A stretch of 64,000 bases of DNA from an uncultured Rhizobiaceae group bacterium (GTDB taxonomy: Bacteria > Pseudomonadota > Alphaproteobacteria > Rhizobiales > Rhizobiaceae): assembly GCA_937930845.1 (NCBI GenBank), contig CALHBJ010000011.1:124001-188000 (forward strand), in the 5' to 3' direction. Under the pieces are notes generated by a model. That model saw only the letters and a list, made by a program, of their open reading frames with translations. It was not told where the DNA came from and made no database searches. How positions within the stretch are numbered: the stretch's first letter is position 1; the number at the start of each line of letters is the position of its first letter. Shown here piece after piece: positions 27,962 to 36,385 of this stretch. The position numbers and the translations under genes were made by a program.

Positions 27962-28035
27962 GCCAAACGCAATTGTGCCCACTGAAAACAAGTCAACCGG
28001 CACAATTGCAGATATAAGCGTCTGAAATTTCTAGC

Positions 28036-29634
28036 TTATAGCGAGAATTCCAACGCTTTGGCGCTGTCGATTTCCGGGGCATTTTTCAGCATTTCCAGAA
28101 AATCAGCCGGGACCGCCGCGTCGACACTGATCAGCGATATGGCGTCCCCACCCGCCTTGTCGCGGCCAAGGTAGAAGTTGGCAATATTAATTCCAGCCTC
28201 GCCAAACATGCCGCCCAATCGGCCAATAATGCCAGGCACATCGCGGTTGGTAGTGTAGAGCATATGTTCACCCGCTTCCGCTTCCATGTTAATGCCCTTG
28301 ATCTGGATGAACCGGGGTTTGCCGTCGGAAAATACGGTCCCGGCAATCGAACGGCTGGTTTCTTCTGTAATGACGTTGAGCTGAATATAGCCGTCGAATA
28401 CACCGCTTTTTTCGCGGTTCATTTCCACCAGTTTGATGCCCCGTTCGCTTGCCATAACCGGCGCCGATACCATGTTCACATCCGACATCTGAGAGCGCAA
28501 AAGCCCTGCCAGAACCGCACTCGACAAGGCCTTGGTGTTCATTTCCGAAACATGGCCATCATACAAAATCTCAACCTGTTTGACCGCGCTTTCCGTTACC
28601 TGACCCACAAAGCTCCCCAACGTTTCAGCAAGCTTCACAAACGGGATAAGGCGCGGCGCTTCTTCAGCAGAGATCGAAGGCATGTTGAGCGCGTTGGTCA
28701 CCGCACCACGGGTGAGATAGGCCGACATCTGCTCAGCAACCTGCAGAGCCACATTTTCCTGTGCTTCCTTGGTGGCGGCCCCAAGATGCGGTGTGCAAAC
28801 CACATTTGGCAGTCCAAACAACGGGCTGTCCGTGGCAGGCTCCACCTCAAAGACATCAATCCCTGCCCCTGCGACCTTGCCCGCTTTCAAAGCGTCTGCA
28901 AGGGCGGCTTCATCAATCAATCCGCCACGTGCACAATTGACAATGCGCACCCCTTCTTTGACCTGCTCAAGGGCTTTGGCATCAATCAGGTTGCGCGTTT
29001 TGTCGGTCAATGGCGTGTGCAGGGTGATGAAATCAGCGCGTGGAAACAGCTGTTCCAGTGTTACCTTTTCAACACCCAATTGTTGCGCGCGCTCTTCGGA
29101 CAGGAAGGGGTCGAATGCGATCACCCGCATTTTCATGCCGATGGCGCGGTCTGCAACAATACTGCCAATATTGCCGCAACCAATCAGGCCCAGCGTTTTG
29201 CCGGTCAGTTCAACGCCCATGAAACGGGATTTTTCCCATTTTCCTGCTTGAGTGGACGCATCGGCGGCGGGAATTTGGCGGGCAACCGCCATCATCATCG
29301 ACATGGCGTGTTCTGCCGTTGTGATGGAATTCCCAAACGGCGTGTTCATCACAATAATGCCGCGGCGTGAGGCGGATTTGATATCAACATTATCGACTCC
29401 AATTCCCGCCCGACCAATCACTTTAAGATTGGTAGCGGCATCGATCAGCTTTTCGGTGGCCTTGGTGGCAGACCGGATAGCAAGGCCATCATAGTCGCCA
29501 ATCACGGCCAGCAAGGCATCCTTGTCTTTGCCAAGTTCCGGTTTGAAATCCACCTCGCATCCATTTTCGCGAAAGATTTCAACGGCGGTGGGGGACAATG
29601 CGTCCGATACGAGTACCCGGGGTTTATGTGTCAT
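28036..29634 (-). CDS. serA: D-3-phosphoglycerate dehydrogenase (with C-terminal ACT domain)
   Basis: 532 residues from the ATG at 29634, with AGGA 9 bases upstream; an in-frame upstream start would add 15 residues. First step of serine synthesis, oxidising 3-phosphoglycerate with NAD. Seen: GLIGCGNIGSIVADRA (NAD site), HTPLTDKTRNLID, CARGGLIDEAALADAL with the catalytic Arg region, and HLGAATKEAQ with the catalytic His. It then has the intervening domain and an ACT domain (MLYTTNRDVPGIIGRLGGMF) for serine feedback. Downstream of serC, 63 bases apart. Confidence 0.96.
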   Translation of the reverse strand: MTHKPRVLVSDALSPTAVEIFRENGCEVDFKPELGKDKDALLAVIGDYDGLAIRSATKATEKLIDAATNLKVIGRAGIGVDNVDIKSASRRGIIVMNTPFGNSITTAEHAMSMMMAVARQIPAADASTQAGKWEKSRFMGVELTGKTLGLIGCGNIGSIVADRAIGMKMRVIAFDPFLSEERAQQLGVEKVTLEQLFPRADFITLHTPLTDKTRNLIDAKALEQVKEGVRIVNCARGGLIDEAALADALKAGKVAGAGIDVFEVEPATDSPLFGLPNVVCTPHLGAATKEAQENVALQVAEQMSAYLTRGAVTNALNMPSISAEEAPRLIPFVKLAETLGSFVGQVTESAVKQVEILYDGHVSEMNTKALSSAVLAGLLRSQMSDVNMVSAPVMASERGIKLVEMNREKSGVFDGYIQLNVITEETSRSIAGTVFSDGKPRFIQIKGINMEAEAGEHMLYTTNRDVPGIIGRLGGMFGEAGINIANFYLGRDKAGGDAISLISVDAAVPADFLEMLKNAPEIDSAKALEFSL

Positions 29635-29697
29635 GGGTGTTTTCCTGAAGTCTGGCACGGTCTGGCCCTGCTGGGGCACCGTGCAAAAAGGTAAAAA

Positions 29698-30870
29698 TTA
29701 AGCAGATGCAATTGCCTGGGAGAACGCCCAGTCAAGCCACGGGGTCAGTGCTTGAAGATCGGATGTTTCCACGGTCGCACCCGTCCATATCCGCAAGCCC
29801 GGCGGCGCATCGCGGTATCCGCCAATATCGAAGGCGACACCTTCACTTTCCAAAAGGCCGGTCAATTTCTTGACGAATGCGTTTTGCGCATCCCCATCGA
29901 GAGCAGCAATCTGCGGATCGACAATTTTCAAACACACTGAAGTGTTTGAGCGGGTCGCAGGATCAACCGCCAGGAATTCAACCCAATCGGTTTTTTCAAC
30001 CCAGTCTTCCAAAACCGCAAGATTGGCGTTGGCCCGGCCGATCAGGCCGTTAAGACCGCCGACCGAACGGGACCAGGCCAGCGCATCCAGATAATCTTCC
30101 ACACACAACATGGAGGGCGTGTTGATGGTGGCGCCTGAAAAAATGCCCTCAATCAATTTGCCGCCTTTGGTGAGACGAAAGATTTTTGGCAATGGCCAGG
30201 CAGGCGTGTAACTTTCCAACCGCTCAACCGCGCGGGGCGAGAGGATCAACACCCCGTGGGCCGCTTCACCACCAAGCACTTTTTGCCAGGAGAATGTCAC
30301 CACATCGAGCTTGTCGAAGGGCAAATCCTGGGCAAAGGCAGCCGATGTGGCATCGCACAGGGTCAGGCCACTCCGGTCAGCGGGAATGAAGTCGCCATTG
30401 GGCACCCGCACCCCCGAAGTCGTGCCATTCCAGGTGAAACAAACATCGGTGTCAAAATCGACCGCCGACAAATCCGGCAACAGGCCGTAATCAGCCTTCA
30501 CTTCAGTGGTGTCTTCAAGTTTGAGTTGTTTAATCACATCGGTGACCCAGCCGGAGCCAAAGCTTTCCCAGGCCATCATGGTCACCGCACGCGCACCCAG
30601 AAGCGACCACATGGCCATTTCATAAGCGCCTGTATCGGAAGCCGGTACAATGCCGATCCGATAATCGTCTGGCACATTGAGCACTGCGCGCGTGTCTTCA
30701 ATCGCCTGCTTAAGCTTGGCTTTCCCCTCGGCAGCGCGATGCGAGCGGCCAAGAGATGCATTTTCGAGTACGGAGGGTGTCCATCCCGGTCTTTTGGCGC
30801 AGGGGCCAGAAGAAAAGCGGGGGTTTTGCGGGCGCAATTGTGGCGCCGCAAGCAGTGGTCTTGCTGTCAT
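29698..30870 (-). CDS. serC: Phosphoserine aminotransferase
   Basis: 390 residues, the longer alphaproteobacterial form. Transaminates 3-phosphohydroxypyruvate to phosphoserine, next step after SerA. Fold-type I PLP enzyme: Schiff-base Lys in [17 protein letters not shown], and N-terminal [26 protein letters not shown]. Co-directional with serA, which follows it, forming a serine operon read from upstream of 30870. Confidence 0.96.
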   Translation of the reverse strand: MTARPLLAAPQLRPQNPRFSSGPCAKRPGWTPSVLENASLGRSHRAAEGKAKLKQAIEDTRAVLNVPDDYRIGIVPASDTGAYEMAMWSLLGARAVTMMAWESFGSGWVTDVIKQLKLEDTTEVKADYGLLPDLSAVDFDTDVCFTWNGTTSGVRVPNGDFIPADRSGLTLCDATSAAFAQDLPFDKLDVVTFSWQKVLGGEAAHGVLILSPRAVERLESYTPAWPLPKIFRLTKGGKLIEGIFSGATINTPSMLCVEDYLDALAWSRSVGGLNGLIGRANANLAVLEDWVEKTDWVEFLAVDPATRSNTSVCLKIVDPQIAALDGDAQNAFVKKLTGLLESEGVAFDIGGYRDAPPGLRIWTGATVETSDLQALTPWLDWAFSQAIASA

Positions 30871-31041
30871 TATCCTATCCTTCCAGATAGCAAGCCTCTC
30901 GTTGGGGAGAGGTGTCCCACCGCCGCGCTTAAAGATTTACGGTTAAACCGTCAACCGGGAAATGGCGCATTCGGACAAATCCATGTCGCCTCAATCAACT
31001 GCCCAATAACAAGAAAACCAAGTAAAGGGGCGGCCCGAAAA

Positions 31042-31068
31042 CAAAAAATACCAGGCACAGGGCCTGCC
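31042..31068 (-). terminator. Second tandem terminator after the Omp25-like gene
   Basis: On the minus strand, CAGGCCCTGTGCCTGG followed by TATTTTTTG. A weaker copy of the terminator just upstream, part of a repeated block (bases about 31035-31100) that also carries the repeated GCCCGAAAACAAAAAA segment. Confidence 0.7.
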
Positions 31069-31073
31069 CGAAA

Positions 31074-31102
31074 ACAAAAAAACCGGGCACAGGGCCCGGT
31101 CT
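31074..31102 (-). terminator. Primary terminator of the Omp25-like gene at 31128
   Basis: On the minus strand, CCGGGCCCTGTGCCCGG hairpin (6-base GC stem) followed by TTTTTTTG, about 25 bases after the stop codon. Confidence 0.88.
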
Positions 31103-31127
31103 TGAAATCGCAGTAATGGCAATGCGC

Positions 31128-31973
31128 CTACCAGATCATGTAGCGAAGTCCGACGCGGAATTCGTGAAGGTTAGTAGACCCCACTTCCAGATCGTTTTCG
31201 TTGAATTCATTGTCAGACAGCTTCGCGGCAAATGTTTCGCCGATATAGGTGAACCGGTAGCCAAAATCGAGCAGTGTATTTTGGGTCAATGCATAAGAGG
31301 CACCAACCATCAAATTGCCGGAAAGCGAGAAGCCCTGGGCTTCCTCATATTCGCCCATGGCCCGTTCGTTCACACCAACGCCACCAGCAGATCCGCAATC
31401 GGTATCCTGGGTTCCAGTACAAATATCGTGCCACTCAAACTCGTTCCACGACACATAAGCCACGCCAACACCGACGCCAAGATAGGGCGTAAAGCCCCCA
31501 TAGCTGTTCATCTGTACATAGGCATTCGCCATGATCGATGAGGCTGTGATGTTTGCCGTATTGGTGCGGTAACATTCACCGCTCACAGCAAGAGGAGCGG
31601 TGGAATTAAGTCCATCATGATCTTCTTCGCCACAATCGGGATAGGATGTGCGCGAGCCAAAATCGAGATTGGTAAACTGGTTCAGGGCCGCTTCGTAGCG
31701 GAATCCGTTGCCGCCATCATAACCCGCAGCAACACTCACCGAAACCGGTGTGCCCAGGTCTGCATTTTCATTGGTAAAATTCGTTGTCACTTCGACGGAG
31801 GAAAGGCCCCCACCAATGTCGCCGCGAATGTACCAGCCGGTGCCGAACTCGACAAAAGTTTCGCCCTGAGTGCCATCGTCAAGCATATCAGCAGCAAATG
31901 CACCTTGAGAAAAGACCGTTGCAGCGCCCAATAACAGCGCAAGTCCGGTTGATTTTATGCTTGAGAATTTCAT
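31128..31973 (-). CDS. Outer-membrane beta-barrel protein (Omp25/RopB-like porin), copy 1
   Basis: 281 residues. A Sec signal peptide (LALLLGAATVFSQGAFA, cut before ADMLDD), a TGWYIRGDIGGG segment opening the barrel and the C-terminal FRVGLRYMIW, ending in an aromatic residue as outer-membrane barrels do. Several alternating hydrophobic strands and four Cys in loops (for example YPDCGEEDHDGL and DICTGTQDTDCGS) that may pair. Resembles the 31-kDa Omp25-type proteins of rhizobia and Brucella. Its neighbour at 32117 is a paralogue. Confidence 0.85.
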   Translation of the reverse strand: MKFSSIKSTGLALLLGAATVFSQGAFAADMLDDGTQGETFVEFGTGWYIRGDIGGGLSSVEVTTNFTNENADLGTPVSVSVAAGYDGGNGFRYEAALNQFTNLDFGSRTSYPDCGEEDHDGLNSTAPLAVSGECYRTNTANITASSIMANAYVQMNSYGGFTPYLGVGVGVAYVSWNEFEWHDICTGTQDTDCGSAGGVGVNERAMGEYEEAQGFSLSGNLMVGASYALTQNTLLDFGYRFTYIGETFAAKLSDNEFNENDLEVGSTNLHEFRVGLRYMIW

Positions 31974-32116
31974 GGCCCAGCCGGTCCCCTAAACTTTGTA
32001 CTATCTGGATGCGATGCGTCGTGACGACCGATCCAGGGGAAGTTCTTTAGTGTGACGCGGGCAGCAGGCCGCCCGCATCAAATTCTTAAATCCTGAGCCC
32101 GTTGGGGCCTGGATTT

Positions 32117-32986
32117 CTACCAGATCTGGTAACGCAGACCCACGCGCAGGATGTGATCCTCAAATCCGTCATCATGACCCTGAGTGCCGGAACCATCGAG
32201 GAATTCAAACATTTCACCGCTTTCGATGCGGCTATAGGTATAGCCGAAGTCGAGTTTGGCAGCGTGTGAGATGTCGTATGAGAAACCAGCATGCAGAGCC
32301 CAGGCAAAGCGCCAGGAGCTTGTGCCGCCGTGAACGTCAGTGCGCGTACTGGTCGCAGCCGTACCGGTGTAGCCCGGGCTGTCGCCTGTGTATGCGCCGC
32401 CATCATTGGGGCAAACAACAGTGATTTGTGTACAAGTTGCCGTATTGGTCAGGCTGTCCCACGTGATATAAGCACCACCGAGACCGGCACCCACATAAGG
32501 TGTGATGCCGTTGAACTTGCCCAGATCCACATAGCCGTTCGCCATCAGTTTGAACGCCGTATAGGATGAATCATCAACCGACGTACAGTTAAGTTCGCCT
32601 GCTGCCAGAGCCGCTGAGTCACAGAAACCAGCCGTTGAACCGCGGAAACTTGCGTCAAATACGTATTCGCCAGTCAGGTCAGCGCGAAAATAATCATTGA
32701 CCTGATAACCAACACCGAAGCCCACATTGTAGGAATCATCCACATCAGCGCTGGTGAAATCGACCGATGTACCGCCAGCTGCATAGCTTGGATTGTCGGT
32801 GCTGTGGAAATCATAGCTGATGTCACCGCGGATATACCAACCGCTGGCAACCTTGGTCACCACTTCCGGAGCTTCAATCACCGGAGGATCAACAAGCAAA
32901 TCAGCAGCGTTAGCTATGGTCGGCATGGAAACACCGGCGGCCAGCACAACTGCCAAAACTGAGGTTATTCTAATCGTGCTGCACAT
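32117..32986 (-). CDS. Outer-membrane beta-barrel protein (Omp25/RopB-like porin), copy 2
   Basis: 289 residues. Signal peptide ending ANAADLLVDPP, barrel opening with SGWYIRGDISYDFHS and ending RVGLRYQIW, matching copy 1 in order and final strand. The loops differ and hold Cys pairs (FCDSAALAAGELNCTS; TCTQITVVCPN). It has a good AGGAAGGAT ribosome site 6 bases before the ATG. A perfect CtrA-type box and several more TTAA half-sites lie 80-130 bases upstream, suggesting cell-cycle control. 143 bases separate it from copy 1. Confidence 0.85.
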   Translation of the reverse strand: MCSTIRITSVLAVVLAAGVSMPTIANAADLLVDPPVIEAPEVVTKVASGWYIRGDISYDFHSTDNPSYAAGGTSVDFTSADVDDSYNVGFGVGYQVNDYFRADLTGEYVFDASFRGSTAGFCDSAALAAGELNCTSVDDSSYTAFKLMANGYVDLGKFNGITPYVGAGLGGAYITWDSLTNTATCTQITVVCPNDGGAYTGDSPGYTGTAATSTRTDVHGGTSSWRFAWALHAGFSYDISHAAKLDFGYTYSRIESGEMFEFLDGSGTQGHDDGFEDHILRVGLRYQIW

Positions 32987-33066
32987 AGCAACATCCTTCC
33001 TAGATCAATCCCCGCCACAACGGTGGGGAACACATGAATTTCGAAAGGAAGGATGCGATAGATAGG

Positions 33067-33081
33067 TTAAAGGTGGATTAA
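33067..33081 (-). promoter_or_regulatory. Candidate CtrA-binding box upstream of Omp25-like copy 2
   Basis: TTAA, seven bases (AGGTGGA), TTAA followed by CC: an exact match to the CtrA consensus TTAA-N7-TTAACC. Further TTAA half-sites lie at 33091, 33104 and 33110. It sits about 81 bases before the porin ATG in the only promoter-sized gap between this gene and the end of chpT. Function is inferred. Confidence 0.6.
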
Positions 33082-33157
33082 CCGTGTTACTTAACCGCAA
33101 TTGTTAAGGTTAACGGACTCTAACCATCAGAAATATTTGTACTTTTTTTGAAATGCA

Positions 33158-33193
33158 GACACATGGGTTAAAGCTCTACAATGCCCATATGTC
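33158..33193. repeat. Inverted repeat between chpT and the porin gene
   Basis: Ten-base arms GACACATGGG and CCCATATGTC with one mismatch, 16 bases apart. It lies 31 bases after the chpT stop (minus strand) without a following T run, so it is either a poor terminator or a regulator site for the porin promoter region. Confidence 0.45.
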
Positions 33194-33223
33194 GTTGCGT
33201 AAATGCCGTTAAACGCTAAATTT

Positions 33224-33859
33224 TCAGCGCGCAGCAAGCACAACATCTTCGCCTTCTGCCGTTGCAGAAAGCGTCAATCCGCACTCTTCGGCAAGCAGAA
33301 TTGTGTAATAGGGCTGCACCGCATGGGCAGAAATCTCTTCATCGAATTCGCCATTCAACATGCTGACAAATTCCGAGGGAACGCGCGCTTTTGTTCCCTG
33401 ACATTTGATCTGGCAGGTAATGTCATCGCCCTCGCCCATGATCTCAATTCCCAGCGTCCCGCCGCGCGGCACGGCCCCCAAGGCCAGCAGCACCAGATTG
33501 AGCAAGAGCTTCACCCTGTTCTTGGGCGCCAATGTGCGCGAACCGGTCCAGGTGTAGTCCGCTTTCTCACCTGCCATATAGCCTTCGACAACTTCCTGTG
33601 CCTCACCGGTATCGATATAAGCACCGGCTGAACCAGACGCCCCAAACGCCAGCCGGGAGAATTTCAGTTTCGCTGACGCCGATTTGGAGCTTTTCTCGAT
33701 CAGTTCCATGGCAAACTCGCGCATTTCTTCGCCCTGATCCTCCCCCAGGACTTCAAGACCATTGGCCATCGCCCCAACGGGCGAAATGATGTCATGGCAA
33801 ACACGGCTGGCAAGCAGGGCGGCCAGATCAAGCGGGGAAAGTTTGGGAAGCGCGGGCAT
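33224..33859 (-). CDS. chpT: Histidine phosphotransferase ChpT
   Basis: 211 residues. ChpT passes phosphate from the hybrid kinase CckA to CtrA and CpdR in the alphaproteobacterial cell cycle. Seen: LLASRVCHDIISPVGAM, with the phosphorylatable His at residue 22, the DHp helical hairpin (MELIEKSSKSASAKLKFSR), and a degenerate Bergerat ATPase-like domain containing NLVLLALGAVPRGGTLGIE but lacking obvious ATP-binding boxes, as in known ChpT. Cytosolic. The porin gene with a CtrA box lies directly downstream. Confidence 0.92.
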   Translation of the reverse strand: MPALPKLSPLDLAALLASRVCHDIISPVGAMANGLEVLGEDQGEEMREFAMELIEKSSKSASAKLKFSRLAFGASGSAGAYIDTGEAQEVVEGYMAGEKADYTWTGSRTLAPKNRVKLLLNLVLLALGAVPRGGTLGIEIMGEGDDITCQIKCQGTKARVPSEFVSMLNGEFDEEISAHAVQPYYTILLAEECGLTLSATAEGEDVVLAAR

Positions 33860-34198
33860 GGGATCTCCTAAAGACCTTCAGTCCAGGTGGACCAGATTGC
33901 ACATTGGGCACAGGGGAGCGCAATAAACGATGCCCCCCGCGAATCAGCACCCAACACATTCGTTAAGAGCGATACACAAGCAGGCGAATCCTGCCAAGAA
34001 GGCTGCACCCAGTTGTTCGAAAGTCCAACGTCCAGATTTCAATGTCATGAAATCTGCTTGGAAAGGTTTTGTTTACGCAATTGCAAACATTTCCGTTCAA
34101 ATTGTCTGTAATTACGGAGCAGCCCTAATTTCGCTCCAGCCTGCCGCTAAATCCGTTTGCGGTTCCACTGACCTGACGCATACCCCCTGGAGGTCTCC
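33860..34198. other. Divergent intergenic region between chpT and eipA
   Basis: 339 bases with no convincing gene; a 74-codon frame here has no family resemblance. It must hold promoters for both flanking genes. Just before eipA is a clear CTGGAGG ribosome site. I see no strong consensus promoter or long repeat. Confidence 0.6.
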
Positions 34199-34828
34199 AT
34201 GTCCTTACTTTCCAATCTATCCAAATTCAAAGCCCGCCCGGCTCTTAAACGGTTTGGCGCTGCCCTGGCCCTTGGCATCACACTTATTGCTGCAACTCCC
34301 ATGGCCGGTTCTCTTATTGCTTCCAAAGCACTTGCCCAGCAACCTGCCCCCTATGCCAGCAATGAACTGGTCAATGCCGGGCACCGCTTCTTCGGCTCCA
34401 CATCCAGTGGCCTGGCGACGCTCATCGAAAAAGCCGTGTCTTCCTATGGGCTGCCCAATGGTTATGTCCTTGGCGAAGAGGGATCTGGCGCCCTCGTCGG
34501 CGGATTGCGCTATGGTGAAGGCACTTTGTTCACGAAGAATGCCGGCGATCACAAAGTCTATTGGCAAGGCCCATCGATCGGTTGGGATTTCGGTGGCGAT
34601 GGCAACCGCACCATGATGCTGGTCTATAATCTCAGCGAAACCGAAAAACTATTCCGCCGTTATGTTGGCGTTTCCGGTTCTGCATATCTTGTCGGCGGGT
34701 TGGGCATGACCGTGATGAAACACGGCGACACCGTTCTCGTTCCCGTGCGCACGGGAGTTGGTGCCCGTGTCGGTGTCAATGTCGGTTATTTGAAACTGCG
34801 CCCCTACGCGACCTGGAACCCTTTCTAG
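34199..34828 (+). CDS. eipA: EipA/DUF1134 family periplasmic envelope-integrity protein
   Basis: 209 residues. A signal peptide (ALALGITLIAATPMAGSLI ... KALAQQ) and the DUF1134 domain: GHRFFGSTSSGLATLIEKA, GALVGGLRYGEGTL, YWQGPSIGWDFGGDGNR and the C-terminal LRPYATWNPF. Brucella EipA of this family is a periplasmic beta-fold protein needed for envelope integrity and virulence. CTGGAGG lies 6 bases upstream of the ATG. A strong terminator follows 96 bases after the stop, so it is probably a single-gene unit. Confidence 0.9.
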   Translation: MSLLSNLSKFKARPALKRFGAALALGITLIAATPMAGSLIASKALAQQPAPYASNELVNAGHRFFGSTSSGLATLIEKAVSSYGLPNGYVLGEEGSGALVGGLRYGEGTLFTKNAGDHKVYWQGPSIGWDFGGDGNRTMMLVYNLSETEKLFRRYVGVSGSAYLVGGLGMTVMKHGDTVLVPVRTGVGARVGVNVGYLKLRPYATWNPF

Positions 34829-34923
34829 GCTCGACCCAACAATAATTTTTTCAGATTGGGCACCGGGATCGCTTTTGCAGATCAACAGAGCATTCCACAA
34901 TCGCACGTAATACAGTAATGATA

Positions 34924-34965
34924 GGCGGGGAGTTCAGGTGAACCTGATCTCCCCGCCCTTTTTTT
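34924..34965 (+). terminator. Rho-independent terminator after eipA
   Basis: A 16-base stem with one mismatch (arms GGCGGGGAGTTCAGGT and ACCTGATCTCCCCGCC, loop GA) followed by seven T. One of the strongest hairpins in the window. Confidence 0.92.
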
Positions 34966-34988
34966 GATCTAAACCGGAAGGCATTCCC

Positions 34989-36218
34989 GTGCTGGAAAAC
35001 GGCCTCTTCTTCGCCCTTGGCTTCATGCTGGCAGTGCTTATTGCACTCCTGATCGCGCCACCAATTTGGCGGCGGGCGGTTGCACTCACCCGCCAGCGTA
35101 TTGAAAGCGCTGTCCCCCTTACATTCAGCGAAATTCAGGCCGAGAAAGACCAGTTGCGCGCAAAATTTGCGGTGCAATATCGCAAGTTGGAAATGTCCAG
35201 GGATACGGCCACCGAAGAATTGGCAACCCACAAGATCGAAGTCGCAAAGCAGCGCGACAAGTTACTCAGTTTTGAGGATTCCGTCGCCCAGCGCGACCTT
35301 CAGTTAGAAAAACTAACCATTCAGGTGACCGAAACCCAGCGCGAATTGCAGCGGCACGAAGAGGAACTCGCTTCCACCAAGCTCGACCTGGTCAACGCCC
35401 AAACTCAGCTGGAACAGAAATCCATGGCATTTGAAGAACTTGAAGCCCGCCACCTGGCAATTGCTGAAGAGTTTGATGGCCAGAAGATCGAAAACGTATC
35501 GCGCGAAACAAAACTCAATGAAGTTCAAGACGAAGTGCGCGAGACCCGCAAAATGGTTTCGAACCGGGAAGCGGAACAGGAAAAACTCAAATCAGAATTG
35601 CGCCAAAGCGAGCGCTCGCTGATCGCTGAACGCGAAAAGACCGAACTGTTGGACCAGAAACTCACAGATATGCGCGCGCGCCAGGCTGATCTGGAAGACA
35701 AACTCGATCGCCGGGAAGCCGATATTGCCCGCCTGCGCGCCAAACGGGACGAAAAGAATGCGCAAGGGGATGCGGATGATGCCGAAAAGCTGCTTGAAGA
35801 TGCCCGGTCCAAAAATGAAGAATTGCAAATCAAGATTGACCGGCTGGAAGCTGACAAGGAAACGCTACGCATCGAACTGAGCGCCATGGAGATTTCCCAC
35901 GCCGGGGCCGGTCCAGATGGAACCGCTGGCAATGATGCCACCCAGGCTCAATCAAATGCCATGGTTCGCGAACGGATCAGTGCCCTTGCCGCTCAACTCA
36001 CGGCAATGACCGCAGCCGAAGAGGGCGATAATTCCCCGATTCTGGCAATTCTAAAAGAAGACACTGCAGACAAGCCAAAGTCCAAAGCCCGGACTGGCAC
36101 AAAATCAAAGTCGGGCAAAAAGACCGCAGCATCTAAATCTTCCAGCAAGTCGAAAGCAGGCCAAATGAGCCTTTCCCAGCGCATTCAGGCACTCCAAAAC
36201 AATTCGGAAGATGCCTGA
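34989..36218 (+). CDS. Membrane-anchored coiled-coil protein of unknown function
   Basis: 409 residues from a GTG. One membrane segment at residues 6-27 (LFFALGFMLAVLIALLIAPP) followed by a long coiled coil (about residues 45-300) dense in Glu, Lys, Arg and Leu with few breaks, then a flexible tail rich in Lys, Ser and Ala (KSKARTGTKSKSGKKT). No enzyme motif. The stop overlaps the start of the DUF2256 gene. Homologous long coiled-coil proteins occur in the order, possibly scaffolding; role unknown. Confidence 0.75.
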   Translation: MLENGLFFALGFMLAVLIALLIAPPIWRRAVALTRQRIESAVPLTFSEIQAEKDQLRAKFAVQYRKLEMSRDTATEELATHKIEVAKQRDKLLSFEDSVAQRDLQLEKLTIQVTETQRELQRHEEELASTKLDLVNAQTQLEQKSMAFEELEARHLAIAEEFDGQKIENVSRETKLNEVQDEVRETRKMVSNREAEQEKLKSELRQSERSLIAEREKTELLDQKLTDMRARQADLEDKLDRREADIARLRAKRDEKNAQGDADDAEKLLEDARSKNEELQIKIDRLEADKETLRIELSAMEISHAGAGPDGTAGNDATQAQSNAMVRERISALAAQLTAMTAAEEGDNSPILAILKEDTADKPKSKARTGTKSKSGKKTAASKSSSKSKAGQMSLSQRIQALQNNSEDA

Positions 36219-36385
36219 TGGCCCACAAGAAGGCAGAAATTCCCGAAAAATTATGCGCGACCTGTCAGCGCCCATTCGCCTGGCGCAAAAAATGGGAAAA
36301 GAACTGGGAAGAAGTCAAATATTGCTCAAAACGCTGCGCCAGCCAGCGCAATGATGTAGCAGCAAGACACGGGAAATCCCGCTAG
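36218..36385 (+). CDS. DUF2256 family zinc-ribbon-like protein (55 aa)
   Basis: A short gene: ATG at 36218 overlaps the upstream TGA, 55 codons to the TAG at 36383. Family hallmarks are visible: LCATCQRPFAWRKKWEKNW, then VKYCSKRCASQR, i.e. two Cys pairs in CxxC and CxxxC spacing that probably bind one zinc. DUF2256 proteins are small and uncharacterised and often sit beside photolyase or unrelated genes. It is translationally coupled to the coiled-coil gene. Its stop shares a CTAG with the convergent prpE stop. Confidence 0.88.
   Translation: MAHKKAEIPEKLCATCQRPFAWRKKWEKNWEEVKYCSKRCASQRNDVAARHGKSR

Noticed and set aside
32050-32080. Possible terminator after Omp25-like copy 2 (GCGGGC ... GCCCGC)
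   Set aside because: Only a 6-base stem with no following T run on either strand.
33887-34111. 74-codon frame in the chpT-eipA gap
   Set aside because: No ribosome site, no family match and Cys-rich low-quality composition; overlapping frames also exist, so it is likely chance.
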